Shown here: piece after piece, positions 43,524 to 52,287 of the stretch
Layout: every line of letters starts with the position of its first letter
How positions within the stretch are numbered: the first letter of the stretch is position 1
Source: Brevinema_A sp051649245
GTDB lineage: Bacteria > Spirochaetota > Brevinematia > Brevinematales > Brevinemataceae
DNA: 64,000 bases
Assembly: GCA_051649245.1 (NCBI GenBank)
Contig: JBOFGS010000019.1
Span: 434,001 to 498,000, forward strand
Direction: 5' to 3'
Program-made: the position numbers and the translations under genes
The notes under the pieces: generated by a model
Database searches by the model: none
What the model saw: only the letters and a program-made list of their open reading frames with translations
What the model was told of the DNA's origin: nothing

Positions 43524-43547
43524 ACAATAATGTTATAATATTATTGT
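43524..43547. promoter_or_regulatory. Candidate operator upstream of the DeoR-family gene
   Basis: ACAATAAT (43524-43531) and ATTATTGT (43540-43547) are inverse copies 8 bp apart, 15 bp before the regulator start. The motif overlaps AT-rich promoter-like sequence. I did not find an exact second copy in the ulaC/ulaF gap. Confidence 0.4.
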
Positions 43548-43554
43548 AACATAT

Positions 43555-44406
43555 TTATTTCAAATGATAAAGCGATTTTTTCATCTTTTGTAAAATAAAT
43601 TCTAAAGAATTAATAATATTTTTTTTGTAGTCAGGAACATTGTCGCCCCATACCTCTAAAACAAAAGAACCTTTATAATTGAGTTTGGCTAATGTCTTAA
43701 AAATATTTTCAAAATCTACTGTTCCTTCTCCTAAAATCAAATCACGAAATGTTCCTAAAGACTTAGGACCAATAGGTAACGTGTCTTTAAGATGTATCGC
43801 AGATATTTGAGAAATATATTGAGTTAACTCTGCAGGAATATCATTCCACCAAGCACTTAAATTACCAAGATCTGGATATACAGTAAGCCAAGGTGATGTG
43901 ATATCTTTAGTAATTTCAGCATAGCGATGAATAGAATTCATAAAAGGATGATCCATGATTTCAATAGAAAGCATAATCTGACGAGCACTAGCTTTTTCTA
44001 CAGCATGGGCAAGCTCTTCTTTGAATTGTGCTTTAGATTTTGATGTACTTTCTTCATAGTAAACATCATATCCGGCAAGCTGAATATTCCGTATTCCACA
44101 AAACGAAGCAAAATCTAAGGCTTTATCCATAATTTCTATTGCTTTTTGTACAGTTTTTGGATCTGCTGATCCAAAAGGAAATCGTCTATGAGCACTTAAG
44201 CACATCGATAATATAGGGATACCTATATCTTGAGATAACATAAGTAATTCTCTTTTTTGTTCTTTTGACCAATCAAGACGATCCAAACGCTCATCACTTT
44301 CATCTATGGAAATTTCCATAAAATCAAATCCAAATTCTTTAATAAGAGCTAGTCTTTTTTCCCAAGATATATCTTTTGGAATCGCTTTTTCGTATAATCC
44401 TAGCAT
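43555..44406 (-). CDS. ulaE: L-ribulose/L-xylulose-5-phosphate 3-epimerase
   Basis: The 283-residue TIM-barrel protein matches UlaE/SgaU: LGLYEKAIPKDISWEKRL, DFMEISIDESDERLDRLDW, SMCLSAHRRFPFGS, LSIEIMDHPFMNSI, VYPDLGNLSAW and LGEGTVDFENIFKTL. Metal ligands include the Glu in EIMD and the Asp in YPDLGN. UlaE converts L-xylulose-5-P to L-ribulose-5-P in the L-ascorbate pathway. The gene is intact, whereas its operon partners ulaG, ulaA' and ulaD are broken. ATG follows the ulaD stop directly. Confidence 0.93.
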   Translation of the reverse strand: MLGLYEKAIPKDISWEKRLALIKEFGFDFMEISIDESDERLDRLDWSKEQKRELLMLSQDIGIPILSMCLSAHRRFPFGSADPKTVQKAIEIMDKALDFASFCGIRNIQLAGYDVYYEESTSKSKAQFKEELAHAVEKASARQIMLSIEIMDHPFMNSIHRYAEITKDITSPWLTVYPDLGNLSAWWNDIPAELTQYISQISAIHLKDTLPIGPKSLGTFRDLILGEGTVDFENIFKTLAKLNYKGSFVLEVWGDNVPDYKKNIINSLEFILQKMKKSLYHLK

Positions 44407-44763
44407 CTATGACCACCATTTAGAAATCTCTTCTTTAAATTTTTTAGCTTCTATGATTGGATCTGGAGCATCACGAAGAGTTCTACCTGCGATAAACGCT
44501 TTAACAGGAATGCCTTTAAATAACTTCAAATCTGAGATCTCTAACCCACCTGTCACAGATACTTCAAAACCCATTTCTGATAAACGAGCGATTTTTTGAA
44601 GATCAACATCATCCCATGTTTGTCCAGCTGCTTGAGCATCCTGTCCACGATGATAAATAGCTTGTTTGATTCCTATTTTTCTCCATTCTGTTGCCTCATC
44701 AAATGTCCAATTTCCGAATAACTCAGCTTGAATATCTCCATGAGGATATTTTTTAGCTTCTTT
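44407..44763 (-). pseudogene. ulaD: 3' half of 3-keto-L-gulonate-6-phosphate decarboxylase
   Basis: Translating leftward from 44763 gives KKEAKKYPHGDIQAELFGNW, then AIYHRGQDAQAAGQTWDDVD, FEVSVTGGLEISDLKLFKG, FIAGRTLRDA and a TAG stop. This is the C-terminal half (about 117 residues) of UlaD. The first 100 or so residues, with the catalytic Asp and the metal site, are absent. Upstream lies a truncated ulaA in another frame, so a deletion has joined the two genes. The enzyme cannot be active. Confidence 0.85.
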
Positions 44764-45400
44764 TTTTATCAGCTATTTTGTCCGCAACCCATACTCCAAA
44801 CATTTGTTGATGTCCTAATGCGAATCCAGCATTATCTGTGAGATTTTCTGTTGCTTCTACCGTGAGGTTTGAGAAAACTGCCCAATAAGTACCAACTAAA
44901 ATACCAATAATTGCCACACCTGTCATATTTCTTAAATCTGGAGCAGCAAAAAACACTATCCAAGTTACTGTTGTTGCTTGTTGAAGCATAATGTGACCTG
45001 TAATAAAAAGTACTCGCAGTTTAGTAATCTTTCTGATTGCTACCAAAAAATATTCCAAAAAAATCCAATTAACAACGCAACAAGAGTATATGAAGTAACA
45101 ACACCAACTCCCTCTAAAGCTGCGTTAACAGCATTTAATCCAAAATATGGATCAATAACAGCTGCGTTGAGATTAAATCTATCACTTAATCCTGCTAAAA
45201 TAGGACGGAATGTCGTTACCAATCCTCCTGCCCCAACATTTAAAATCATATAACCGACAATAGCCTTGATCAGACCACCAAGAGTGTCATACCAATTCAA
45301 GCAAGATACAACCCACTAAAACAATAATACCTACAAAAAATTCAGGTTTTGTCAGAATATTGTTAGTGAAAAATGTAAAAATATTAATCAACCATTCCAT
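44753..45400 (-). pseudogene. ulaA: Broken second copy of the ascorbate PTS EIIC gene
   Basis: ATG 45400 has AGGAG upstream. Three frames are needed to read it: MEWLINIFTFFTNNILTKPE, then (shift near 45295) WYDTLGGLIKAIVGYMILNV and ALEGVGVVTSYTLVALLIGF, then (shift near 45050, in an ATTTTTTGG run) RKITKLRVLFITGHIMLQQ, and NAGFALGHQQMFGVWVADK. It then hits ulaD sequence at about 44757. Only the first third to 40 percent of UlaA remains. It is closer to enteric UlaA than the intact copy at 41069 is. Confidence 0.85.
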
Positions 45401-45423
45401 AGAAAACTCCTAAACTATAATTT

Positions 45424-46470
45424 TTATAAAAATGAAGTAAATGGTACATCTGTATCTACAGAAAAGACATCACTAAACCCGCGATAATGTTGAAAAAGAA
45501 TACGATCTTTATCCTTAGGATAGGTAAATTTACCTCCAACTTGCCAAATAAATGGTTTGAATTGATATTGAAGACGATCTTTTTTCATTTTCCACAACAT
45601 GAGAATTTCGTTTGTATCTGCTTGAAAATTTGACCAGATATCATGATGAACAGGGATGACAACTTTTGTGTTTAAGCTTTCTGCCATACGAATAATATCA
45701 GAAGCTGTCATTTTATCGGTAATACCTCGTGGATTTTCTCCAAAAGCACCAAGTGCCACATCTATTTTGTGTTCGTTACCATGTTTTGCAAAGAAATTTG
45801 AGTAATGTGAATCACCAGCATGGTAAATGTTACCACCACTTGTTTTGATGAGATAATTTACTGCTAATTCATTCATTTCTAAAATAGGTTTTCCTGATAA
45901 CGTAACATTTTCATCTGCTGTCACCAAACATGTTCGATCAAATGCCTCTAAAGCAACAATTTCAATATCTTTAACGTTGACAGCATCACCTGGTTTTAAA
46001 ATAATACATCTATCAGAAGGAACACCCCATTTTATCTATAGTTCAACACAAGCTTTTGGACCTATAAATTTCACAGAATGATCGCAATTTTGCATAACCG
46101 CAGCAGCTAAATTAGGATCAATATGATCTGAATGAATATGTGTTGCTACTACCGCATCTAGTTGTTTGATGGCAAAAGGATCTAGTACAAATGGTTGTAC
46201 TTCTTGACATCCTGACATACGTTGCATTTGGTGTCCTTTTTTCATTTTCCCTGAACCATGAGATCGTTTTTCTGTACCACACCAAAAATCTAAACATAAA
46301 TGAGCATTTTTTTCAGATTTAATCCAAAGTCCTGTACAACCTAACCACCACATTGTCACCGAGTTTGGAGCGATATGTTCATGTTCAATTTCTTCATTTA
46401 ACCAAGTTCCCCATTCTGGAAATGTGCTTAATATCCATGATTCTCTTGTGATTTCATCGATCTTTGCCAT
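45424..46470 (-). pseudogene. ulaG: L-ascorbate-6-phosphate lactonase with an in-frame amber codon
   Basis: One reading frame from ATG 46470 to 45424 covers full UlaG except for TAG at 46038-46036. Before it: ITRESWILSTFPEWGTWLNE, THIHSDHIDPNLAAAVMQN (metal site) and GPKACVEL; after it: IKWGVPSDRCIILKPGD, AFDRTCLVTADE, HAGDSHYSNFFAKHGNE and PVHHDIWSNFQ. The stop replaces what is a Trp in related proteins (ACVDLWVGWG), so TGG to TAG is the simplest change. UlaG opens the lactone ring of L-ascorbate-6-P. With this stop the product would lack the second half of the site. No frameshift is seen. Confidence 0.88.
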
Positions 46471-46485
46471 ATGCTTCTCCTTAAA

Positions 46486-46917
46486 TTATGAAATTATTTC
46501 AAATAACTCTTCTTTTGATGTTACTTTTTTTAATCTTTCTAAACTTTCATCATTTCCTAAAAGATCTGCAAGTTGCATAATTGCTGCAATATGTTCCTCA
46601 GTATTGCTTGCTACTAAGGTGAACAATAATGTTACAGGGACTTCTGTATCTAAAAACATAACACCATGTTCAACTTTTAAAAAACTCATTCCTGTTTTTA
46701 AAGCTCCGTTTTCAGGTCTTGTATGAGGCATTGCTACACCATCTGTTAATACAATATAAGGACCATTTTTATTGATATCTTCAATCATACTATCTATGTA
46801 TGATTTTTTGATAAATCCATCTCTTAATAAAGGATCAGCACCTTTATTAACAGCTTCTTCCCAGGAGTTTATATTTGTTAAAAACTCCACTCTATTGTCT
46901 ATCATCTGTTTAAGCAT
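46486..46917 (-). CDS. ulaC: PTS EIIA component of the ascorbate type
   Basis: From ATG 46917 (AAGGAG 6 bp upstream) 143 residues. The active-site segment VLTDGVAMPHTRPENGALK contains the phosphorylated His, as in EIIA of the mannitol/fructose/ascorbate class. It receives phosphate from HPr and passes it to EIIB. It is the first gene of the minus-strand ula operon and is intact, although the EIIC gene behind it is broken. It may now feed the EIIB/EIIC pair at 41069-42726. Confidence 0.88.
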   Translation of the reverse strand: MLKQMIDNRVEFLTNINSWEEAVNKGADPLLRDGFIKKSYIDSMIEDINKNGPYIVLTDGVAMPHTRPENGALKTGMSFLKVEHGVMFLDTEVPVTLLFTLVASNTEEHIAAIMQLADLLGNDESLERLKKVTSKEELFEIIS

Positions 46918-46955
46918 CCATTTCTCCTTACAAATATAAAGCATTGTATGTTATC

Positions 46956-46983
46956 ATTATAGAGGTTCGTTCTAATTTCTCAA
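46956..46983 (-). promoter_or_regulatory. Promoter of ulaC and the genes after it
   Basis: Minus strand TTGAGA (46983-46978) and TATAAT (46961-46956), spacer 16 bp, about 40 bp before the ulaC start. Confidence 0.65.
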
Positions 46984-47091
46984 TAAAAATTTTCAATATT
47001 TAAAAACAAATATAATTCTATATAATAAAACAAATTATATGTTAAAATATCATTTTTTTTGTAATAAAAATTTCAAATAATGAAAATTATA

Positions 47092-47119
47092 TTGCAAAAG
47101 AGGAAAAATATATTATAAT
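47092..47119 (+). promoter_or_regulatory. Promoter of ulaF
   Basis: TTGCAA (47092-47097) and TATAAT (47114-47119), spacer 16 bp, 32 bp before the ulaF ATG. Between this and the divergent ulaC promoter, ATATAATT (47010-47017) and AATTATAT (47033-47040) form an inverted repeat that could bind a shared regulator. Confidence 0.6.
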
Positions 47120-47151
47120 TTTATATATTTATATAAAATTAGGAGAAAAAT

Positions 47152-47841
47152 ATGCTTGAACAATTAAAAAAACAAGTGTTTTTAGCAAATAAAAAATTAA
47201 TAGAAGAAAATCTTGTTATCTTAACTTGGGGAAATGCCAGTGCTTTTGATGATAAGACAGGATATCTCGTTATAAAACCTAGTGGAGTTTCTTATAATAC
47301 TATGAAAGAAGAGGATATGGTGGTGGTTGATTTAGATAGGCACGTAATAGAAGGAACATTTAAGCCTTCTTCAGATACTGCTACACACATAGCATTGTAT
47401 AAGAATTGGAAGCACATTAAAGGAATCGTTCACACTCATTCCCTATAGACAGCATGGGCACAATCTGGTCTTGATTTGATGATTCAAGGTACCCCCCATG
47501 CTGATTATTTCTATGGTATGTGCCTTGTTTATCTGTGCTTTCTCAAAAAGAAGTCTCAGAAGCATATGAATATTATTCAGGAATGAAAATAGTTTCAGAA
47601 TTTGAAAATAAATCTTTAAATCCTCTTGAAATGGGAGCTTGTCTCTTGAATGGGCATGGACCTTTCACATGGGGGGGAGAGTGTGGATAAAGCTGTTGAA
47701 AATTCTATTGTCTTAGAAACCATAGCTAAAATGGGTGTTCACACCCTATCACTTAACCCTAAGGCTCACTTACCTAAATATATTTTAGACAAACATTACT
47801 TAAGAAAACATGGAGCAAACGCTTACTATGGACAAAAATAG
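47152..47841 (+). pseudogene. ulaF: L-ribulose-5-phosphate 4-epimerase with a stop and two frameshifts
   Basis: AGGAG precedes ATG 47152. The class II aldolase fold is clear: NLVILTWGNASAFDD-type start (ENLVILTWGNASAFDDKTG), VIKPSGVSYNTMKEEDMVVV, GIVHTHSL. Then TAG (47446-47448) interrupts a conserved HTHS-x-ATAWAQ run, with a codon missing. After DYFYG a base is lost near 47518 (restoring it gives VPCLSVLSQKEVSEAYEYYSG), and a G is added in the run near 47672 (after NGHGPFTWG). The final frame reads ESVDKAVENSIVLETIAKMG to HGANAYYGQK. The product is inactive. Confidence 0.88.
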
Positions 47842-48040
47842 TATCATCAAAATTTTTCTCTTAGTACATTCTAGACTTAGTTAAATGTAGAATAAAAATT
47901 GAACCAAAAGGAAAAGATAATATAGAATACTATCATATTTTCTTGATAATTTTTGCATTATCTTCTTTATGTTAAACGGTATTTTTATGATTCTTGTAAA
48001 AAATAATAATTCTGAAAGATAAGATATTTAGTTTATATTC

Positions 48041-48069
48041 TTGACAATTATTTTGTTTTTCTTTATAAT
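48041..48069 (+). promoter_or_regulatory. Consensus sigma-70 promoter of the coiled-coil zinc-ribbon gene
   Basis: TTGACA (48041-48046), 17-bp spacer, TATAAT (48064-48069). This is the best promoter match in the window. The ATG follows at 48131 behind TTGGAGGGTC. The rest of the 289-bp gap 47842-48130 shows no gene. Confidence 0.85.
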
Positions 48070-48130
48070 AATATTCTATTAATTTAAATTTTTTAAATTT
48101 AATGATTACATTTTTTTTGGAGGGTCAATA

Positions 48131-48859
48131 ATGGACCGTTTATCCCGCATTCGCAATATTATTCGCTGGCAGGAGTTGTACCAAAATAAAAGATCCATTC
48201 TAGCTATCTATGAAGATGATGAAAATAAACTTACAAAACTTAAAGGAGATATTGAGGCTGCTGTTACCAATCAACAAAAATTGGAAGCTCAATATGCGAC
48301 ATTGTCAGAAAAAATTACATCTGAAGAAGTAAGATTGGATGGTATTCTTAATAAAATTGAATTGATGGAAAAAGATAGAGACAATTTAAAAATGGCTCGT
48401 CAAATTAAATCTTGGGAAAAAGATATGGAAAAATATTCCCAAGATCGTGAAATTCTTGAAGCTCAATTATATTATGATAAATCAAAAGTGAGTGATATTG
48501 CTCAAGAACTTGAAAAAGTAACTCAACATTTATCCGTATCTGTTCAATCTATTAAAGATCTTGAAGATTCTTTGGAAAATATTAAATCACAAACTTCATC
48601 TGAAAAGAACAGAATCGAAGATGAGATTATTAAAATTACTTTAGAATTTGATGCTCATTTTGTAGAATATTTTGAACGACTACTTCTTAAAAATAGAGGA
48701 GTCGTGATGGCGGTTGTCGAAGACGACTCTTGTTCAGGATGTAATATTCTTCTTCCAACATCATACCATGGTGGTGATACATTGCAAGATTCTGACGATT
48801 CTGCTTTACCCCAATGTCCTAACTGTTTCCGATATCTTTATTACAGTGAAGATCTTTAA
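48131..48859 (+). CDS. Coiled-coil zinc-ribbon protein (CdsZ/DUF164 type)
   Basis: The 242 residues start with RLSRIRNIIRWQELYQNK, continue as two long antiparallel coiled-coil helices (about 25-175), and end in a zinc ribbon with two CxxC pairs: DDSCSGCNILLP and LPQCPNCFRYLYY. This is the C4-type zinc ribbon family found in most diderms, called CdsZ in Chlamydia, where it contacts the type III secretion export gate; elsewhere its role is uncertain. No secretion genes are adjacent. It is monocistronic, between a consensus promoter and a terminator. Confidence 0.85.
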   Translation: MDRLSRIRNIIRWQELYQNKRSILAIYEDDENKLTKLKGDIEAAVTNQQKLEAQYATLSEKITSEEVRLDGILNKIELMEKDRDNLKMARQIKSWEKDMEKYSQDREILEAQLYYDKSKVSDIAQELEKVTQHLSVSVQSIKDLEDSLENIKSQTSSEKNRIEDEIIKITLEFDAHFVEYFERLLLKNRGVVMAVVEDDSCSGCNILLPTSYHGGDTLQDSDDSALPQCPNCFRYLYYSEDL

Positions 48860-48881
48860 TACTAAATCAAAAATAAACATA

Positions 48882-48912
48882 AAAAAAACTCCCTACATGA
48901 GGGAGTTTTTTT
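48882..48912. terminator. Bidirectional intrinsic terminator
   Basis: A-run plus CTCCCT, short loop, AGGGAG plus T-run: a strong hairpin with T-tracts on both strands, between the convergent coiled-coil zinc-ribbon gene and the PEGA lipoprotein gene. Confidence 0.88.
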
Positions 48913-48923
48913 ATGTTCTAACG

Positions 48924-51017
48924 TTAAAATTTCAATTTGATATTTGCAAAAACTTCTTGATCTGTTGGATCATAATCAAATCCCAAATAGACTGCTTTAC
49001 TATGGAGATACCAGCCCATAATACCACTTGAAATAATAGCTCCTGCAATAGCAGTATATAAGGTAACTTGTGAGGTGATTCCAAATTGATCCGCTGAGTT
49101 TTGATATTCACGTCGTTGCTCTGGAGAAATACCATTTGCTCGTGCTAATGACTGAAATTCATGTTGTCGTGCTTGGGTATAAATACTTCCTCCAAGAATA
49201 GCTAATGTAGCAATCCAAGAAATATATGTCCCTGCTAATAATCCTTTTTGTTTATTTGCTTTGTAGGATGTTTCAAAGTTTTTAAACTCAGCATCTAAAT
49301 CCATACGAGGTTTTTCTGTTGTTAGTGTGAAACTTTTATAAAAAGAATTTCTATTACTACTTAGATTTCCTGATGGATTAAGTACTTCAAGTCTGTATTT
49401 TTTATTTAGCGTTAAATTTGTTATGAGCAGTGGAGTTTGACCTTTATACTGCGAATCTAAAAACACATCTGTAGGAGTTGGAGAATTTACAAACAATTCG
49501 CCTGAATTATTTTGTTGAGAAAGATTAAAATCAATCTTATTTGTACGATTAGCTTTGATTTCTGTAAGTAGCTCTTCACGTTGAAATCCGTCTTTAATAA
49601 AGGATATCCGTTGTTCACCAAGAGGTGCTGTAGGATAGATTAATGGTGTCTTTCCAATAAAAAATCCATTAAGATAAACAAGAGTATCTTTTGGGTTTGT
49701 TGTTAGCATTAGTGTTGCGTATGGTCTATTAATAAATGTTGAATGAAAAACTTTCAACCAATTTAACATTTCAGTTGGAATTTTATTTTCTTTGACACGT
49801 AAACGCAATCGTATTTTTTCGGGTAATTCTGAGTTTGTTGGACCTTCTGGTCGTTCTGCACGAAAATTTGTGGAATAAATATTAAATTCTTCTTGTAAAC
49901 GAGGAGTTAATTTTTTCTTTTTATATGGAATACGTAGATATTCTTTTTTAAATGATTCGATATCATTGGTATTCATACTGTTTAATTTTGTTATAATTTT
50001 TGTTAAACTGGGTGGAGGAGTATTATATTTATTTATCCACCATTGTAATCCTGTATTGTTAAGATCAGAAATCTCAACGCTGATATTCACATCTGGAGTT
50101 GAGAAAACAGTATCTTGAGATGATTTAAAATTTCCTGTAATATGGTATGTCAGTGTGAAATCTTCTTTAGGGTATGTGTTTTCTGTTTGTTCTGTTGTAT
50201 TGGAGAGGGTGTTTGTGGAAGACTCATTGGTTTCAGCCTCTTTTTGAGCACGTAAACGTGCTGTTTCTTTTCTTTTCCATGCTTTTGGATCTTTTGCCCA
50301 ATCAGCATAATCGGTATAATTAGAGATATCTTTTAAAGTGGCTCGTCTGATCTCAAGAGGAATATAACTCAAATAATTAATCAATTCTGGAAATTCTTCA
50401 TATAATAATAAGAGCATATTGGTTGCTGTAATGATATTCCTATCTTCTAGTACAAGGTTTGTAGAAATAGAATTTGTTTCTGTCTTTAGGATTTCATTGG
50501 AAACAAAATTTGTTTTACTTTCTCCTTGTTCAAAGAACGTGTTTGTGACGATTTCAATATAATTGGTATTTGTCGTAAGATTGTATTGAAGCTGTGTCAC
50601 TTGGACAGGGACTTTTATGAGATAGTTTGTTAAATATTCAAAATAAGACTGACTGGTCTCATTATTTGAACTAGTCGCAGAGTTGTTTGAATTAGTATCT
50701 TTTTGGACTGACTGAAATAAATTAGACAACGATTCCGATACATAAAACGGCATAAAATCAAAAGGTACATAAGCAAGAGTAGCTTTCATAGGCTCAAGCA
50801 TCCCTTCAATGACATCAGGAATAGCTCCACTCAGATAGGTATCATTTGTATTTTTAGGAGTAAGATCTGTAAAAGGATGAATAACAATACATAATTTTTG
50901 GGGGAATGTTTTGATTATTTCATTTTCAAGACGATTACGATATTCGATTTCTTCTTTGACAGGCAGTTTAGAACATGATGCAATCAGTAAAATCAATAAA
51001 CTAAAAGTTTTCTTCAT
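48924..51017 (-). CDS. Large PEGA-domain lipoprotein
   Basis: The start is ATG 51017, giving a lipoprotein signal MKKTFSLLILLIASCSK with the lipid-bearing Cys at 15; total about 697 residues. Residues 30-100 (KLCIVIHPFTDLTPKN, DVIEGMLEPMKATLAYVPF) resemble the N-terminal fold of TolB/FlgO-like proteins, weakly. About 420-590 are PEGA-type beta repeats (PYATLMLTTNPKDTLVYLNG, IGKTPLIYPTAPLGEQRISF, SPTPTDVFLDSQYKGQTPLL). Two helices follow (about 610-635 and 650-675), then a short tail. Function unknown; outer-envelope attachment is likely. Asn and Thr are frequent in the middle. The transcript may be leaderless. Confidence 0.82.
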   Translation of the reverse strand: MKKTFSLLILLIASCSKLPVKEEIEYRNRLENEIIKTFPQKLCIVIHPFTDLTPKNTNDTYLSGAIPDVIEGMLEPMKATLAYVPFDFMPFYVSESLSNLFQSVQKDTNSNNSATSSNNETSQSYFEYLTNYLIKVPVQVTQLQYNLTTNTNYIEIVTNTFFEQGESKTNFVSNEILKTETNSISTNLVLEDRNIITATNMLLLLYEEFPELINYLSYIPLEIRRATLKDISNYTDYADWAKDPKAWKRKETARLRAQKEAETNESSTNTLSNTTEQTENTYPKEDFTLTYHITGNFKSSQDTVFSTPDVNISVEISDLNNTGLQWWINKYNTPPPSLTKIITKLNSMNTNDIESFKKEYLRIPYKKKKLTPRLQEEFNIYSTNFRAERPEGPTNSELPEKIRLRLRVKENKIPTEMLNWLKVFHSTFINRPYATLMLTTNPKDTLVYLNGFFIGKTPLIYPTAPLGEQRISFIKDGFQREELLTEIKANRTNKIDFNLSQQNNSGELFVNSPTPTDVFLDSQYKGQTPLLITNLTLNKKYRLEVLNPSGNLSSNRNSFYKSFTLTTEKPRMDLDAEFKNFETSYKANKQKGLLAGTYISWIATLAILGGSIYTQARQHEFQSLARANGISPEQRREYQNSADQFGITSQVTLYTAIAGAIISSGIMGWYLHSKAVYLGFDYDPTDQEVFANIKLKF

Positions 51018-51024
51018 AAAATAC

Positions 51025-51053
51025 AGTATACCACATCCTATATTTTCTCTCAA
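51025..51053 (-). promoter_or_regulatory. Promoter placing transcription start at the lipoprotein start codon
   Basis: Minus strand TTGAGA (51053-51048), 17-bp spacer, TATACT (51030-51025). Only 7 bases (51024-51018) lie between the -10 box and the ATG at 51017, so the mRNA would begin at or next to the start codon. Confidence 0.65.
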
Positions 51054-51093
51054 GAATTTCTTGAAAAGGTATTTTCATATGAACAGCTTTGAA

Positions 51094-51120
51094 AGATCCA
51101 CCTGAATGAGAGGTGGATCT
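51094..51120 (-). terminator. Hairpin after the 119-residue protein gene
   Basis: AGATCCACCT, loop GAATGAG, AGGTGGATCT (10-bp stem). On the minus strand it is followed by TTTC, 11 bp after the stop of the gene at 51132. Confidence 0.7.
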
Positions 51121-51131
51121 TAAAAATCTAT

Positions 51132-51491
51132 TTATGCAATATATGTTTTTGTAGAACGATTGGAAAGCTTTAGTTCTGAAAAAAAGAGATCTCTTTTGTG
51201 CATAGGATTGTAGCACCACTCTATATGTGTTGGATACACACATAAATCAATAACTAAACCAAATAACGCCCCATAACGAAAAATCTCATTAATGATTTGA
51301 TGATGATACAAAGAGTATTTGATATTGAATAGTTCTGCTAATTCATAATGAGTACAAGAAATAGTATGTTTTGGGAAAGATTGATATCCGTTTGGATAAA
51401 TCGCTGAGGTTCGTTTTGCTAGTATTTGCAACGACCGAGCAATAGGTATATATGAGTAAAGACCATAATATTGTAAACATTTATCCAGCAT
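51132..51491 (-). CDS. Small protein of unknown function
   Basis: A 119-residue frame with a very good ribosome-binding site (CAGGAG 6 bp before ATG 51491) and a terminator behind it, so it is likely a real gene. It is rich in Tyr and His, has no signal peptide or clear membrane helix, and ends in FFSELKLSNRSTKTYIA. The middle (YGALFGLVIDLCVYPTHIEW) is hydrophobic and might form a beta sheet core. I recognise no family. It stands alone between the lipoprotein promoter and cutC (divergent). Confidence 0.6.
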   Translation of the reverse strand: MLDKCLQYYGLYSYIPIARSLQILAKRTSAIYPNGYQSFPKHTISCTHYELAELFNIKYSLYHHQIINEIFRYGALFGLVIDLCVYPTHIEWCYNPMHKRDLFFSELKLSNRSTKTYIA

Positions 51492-51599
51492 TAACTGCTC
51501 CTGAATATTCTATATAAAAATTCTGTATCTTATTTTGCATATTTTTTTAATTTTTGTCAAAATTTTTTCACTTAATTTTTAATTTACATGATGATTGTA

Positions 51600-51628
51600 T
51601 TGAAAAAAAAGACAAGTAAGCTTATAAT
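51600..51628 (+). promoter_or_regulatory. Promoter of cutC
   Basis: TTGAAA (51600-51605), 17-bp spacer, TATAAT (51623-51628); GAGG precedes the ATG at 51671. Confidence 0.75.
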
Positions 51629-51670
51629 ATGAAAAATATTATATTAAATAATTATTAATTTGAGGTTATC

Positions 51671-52285
51671 ATGAAGAAATTATTATTAGAATCATGCGTA
51701 GAAAATTTTTCCGGTGCAAAATATGCTCAAGAAAAAGGTGCTGATAGGATTGAACTATGCGATAATTTAGCTGTTGGTGGTACTACTCCGTCTCTAGCAA
51801 CAATAGAATTTGTCCAAAGCCGTCTCTCTATTCCTCAAGCAGTGATCATACGTGCACGAGGTGGTGATTTTGAATATACAGAGATAGAAAAAGAAATAAT
51901 GTTACGTGATATTGATCTTTGTAATCAACTTGGTGTGTCTGGGATTGTGGTAGGTGCCTTGAAAGGGAAAATATACGATAGGGATTTTATGTCTCAAGCC
52001 CGCAATCTTGCAACCAAATCGCAAATCATTTCTCACATGGCTTTTGATGAAACGGTAGATTTGAAAGATTCTTTGGATTTATTAATTGAGCTTGGTTATG
52101 ATAGGGTTTTGACAAAAGGTGGACGAGGATCAGCATCTGAAAATATGAGTATATTAACAGATCTCATTGCCTATGCTAATGGACGGATTACGATTTTGGT
52201 TGGTGGAGGTGTTACGAAAGATAATGTTCAATATATTGCTCAAAATACAGGTGCAACAGAGCTTCATGGTAAATTAATTGTCTAA
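51671..52285 (+). CDS. cutC: CutC-family copper homeostasis protein
   Basis: The 204-residue TIM-barrel protein has the CutC pattern: LLLESCVENFSGAKYAQEKG, ADRIELCDNLAVGGTTPSL, VIIRARGGDFEYT, EIMLRDIDLCNQLGVSGIVVG, RVLTKGGRGSASENM and ILVGGGVTKDN. CutC is linked to copper handling, although its biochemical role is unsettled. It is shorter than E. coli CutC (about 248), and ends at the usual C-terminal ELHGK. Its stop is 2 bp from the end of the convergent uvrC. Confidence 0.93.
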   Translation: MKKLLLESCVENFSGAKYAQEKGADRIELCDNLAVGGTTPSLATIEFVQSRLSIPQAVIIRARGGDFEYTEIEKEIMLRDIDLCNQLGVSGIVVGALKGKIYDRDFMSQARNLATKSQIISHMAFDETVDLKDSLDLLIELGYDRVLTKGGRGSASENMSILTDLIAYANGRITILVGGGVTKDNVQYIAQNTGATELHGKLIV

Positions 52286-52287
52286 CG

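Noticed and set aside
45424..47841. In-frame TAG in ulaG and ulaF taken as a recoded amber codon
   Set aside because: TAG is a normal stop elsewhere (for example the PAS gene at 36259-36261 and ulaD at 44409-44407). The same locus also has frameshifts and a deletion, so decay explains the stops.
44753..47841. Frameshifts in the ula genes as pure sequencing errors
   Set aside because: Two shifts lie in T- or G-runs, so error is possible for them. The ulaA-ulaD deletion and two in-frame stops cannot arise this way, and genes outside the locus are clean.
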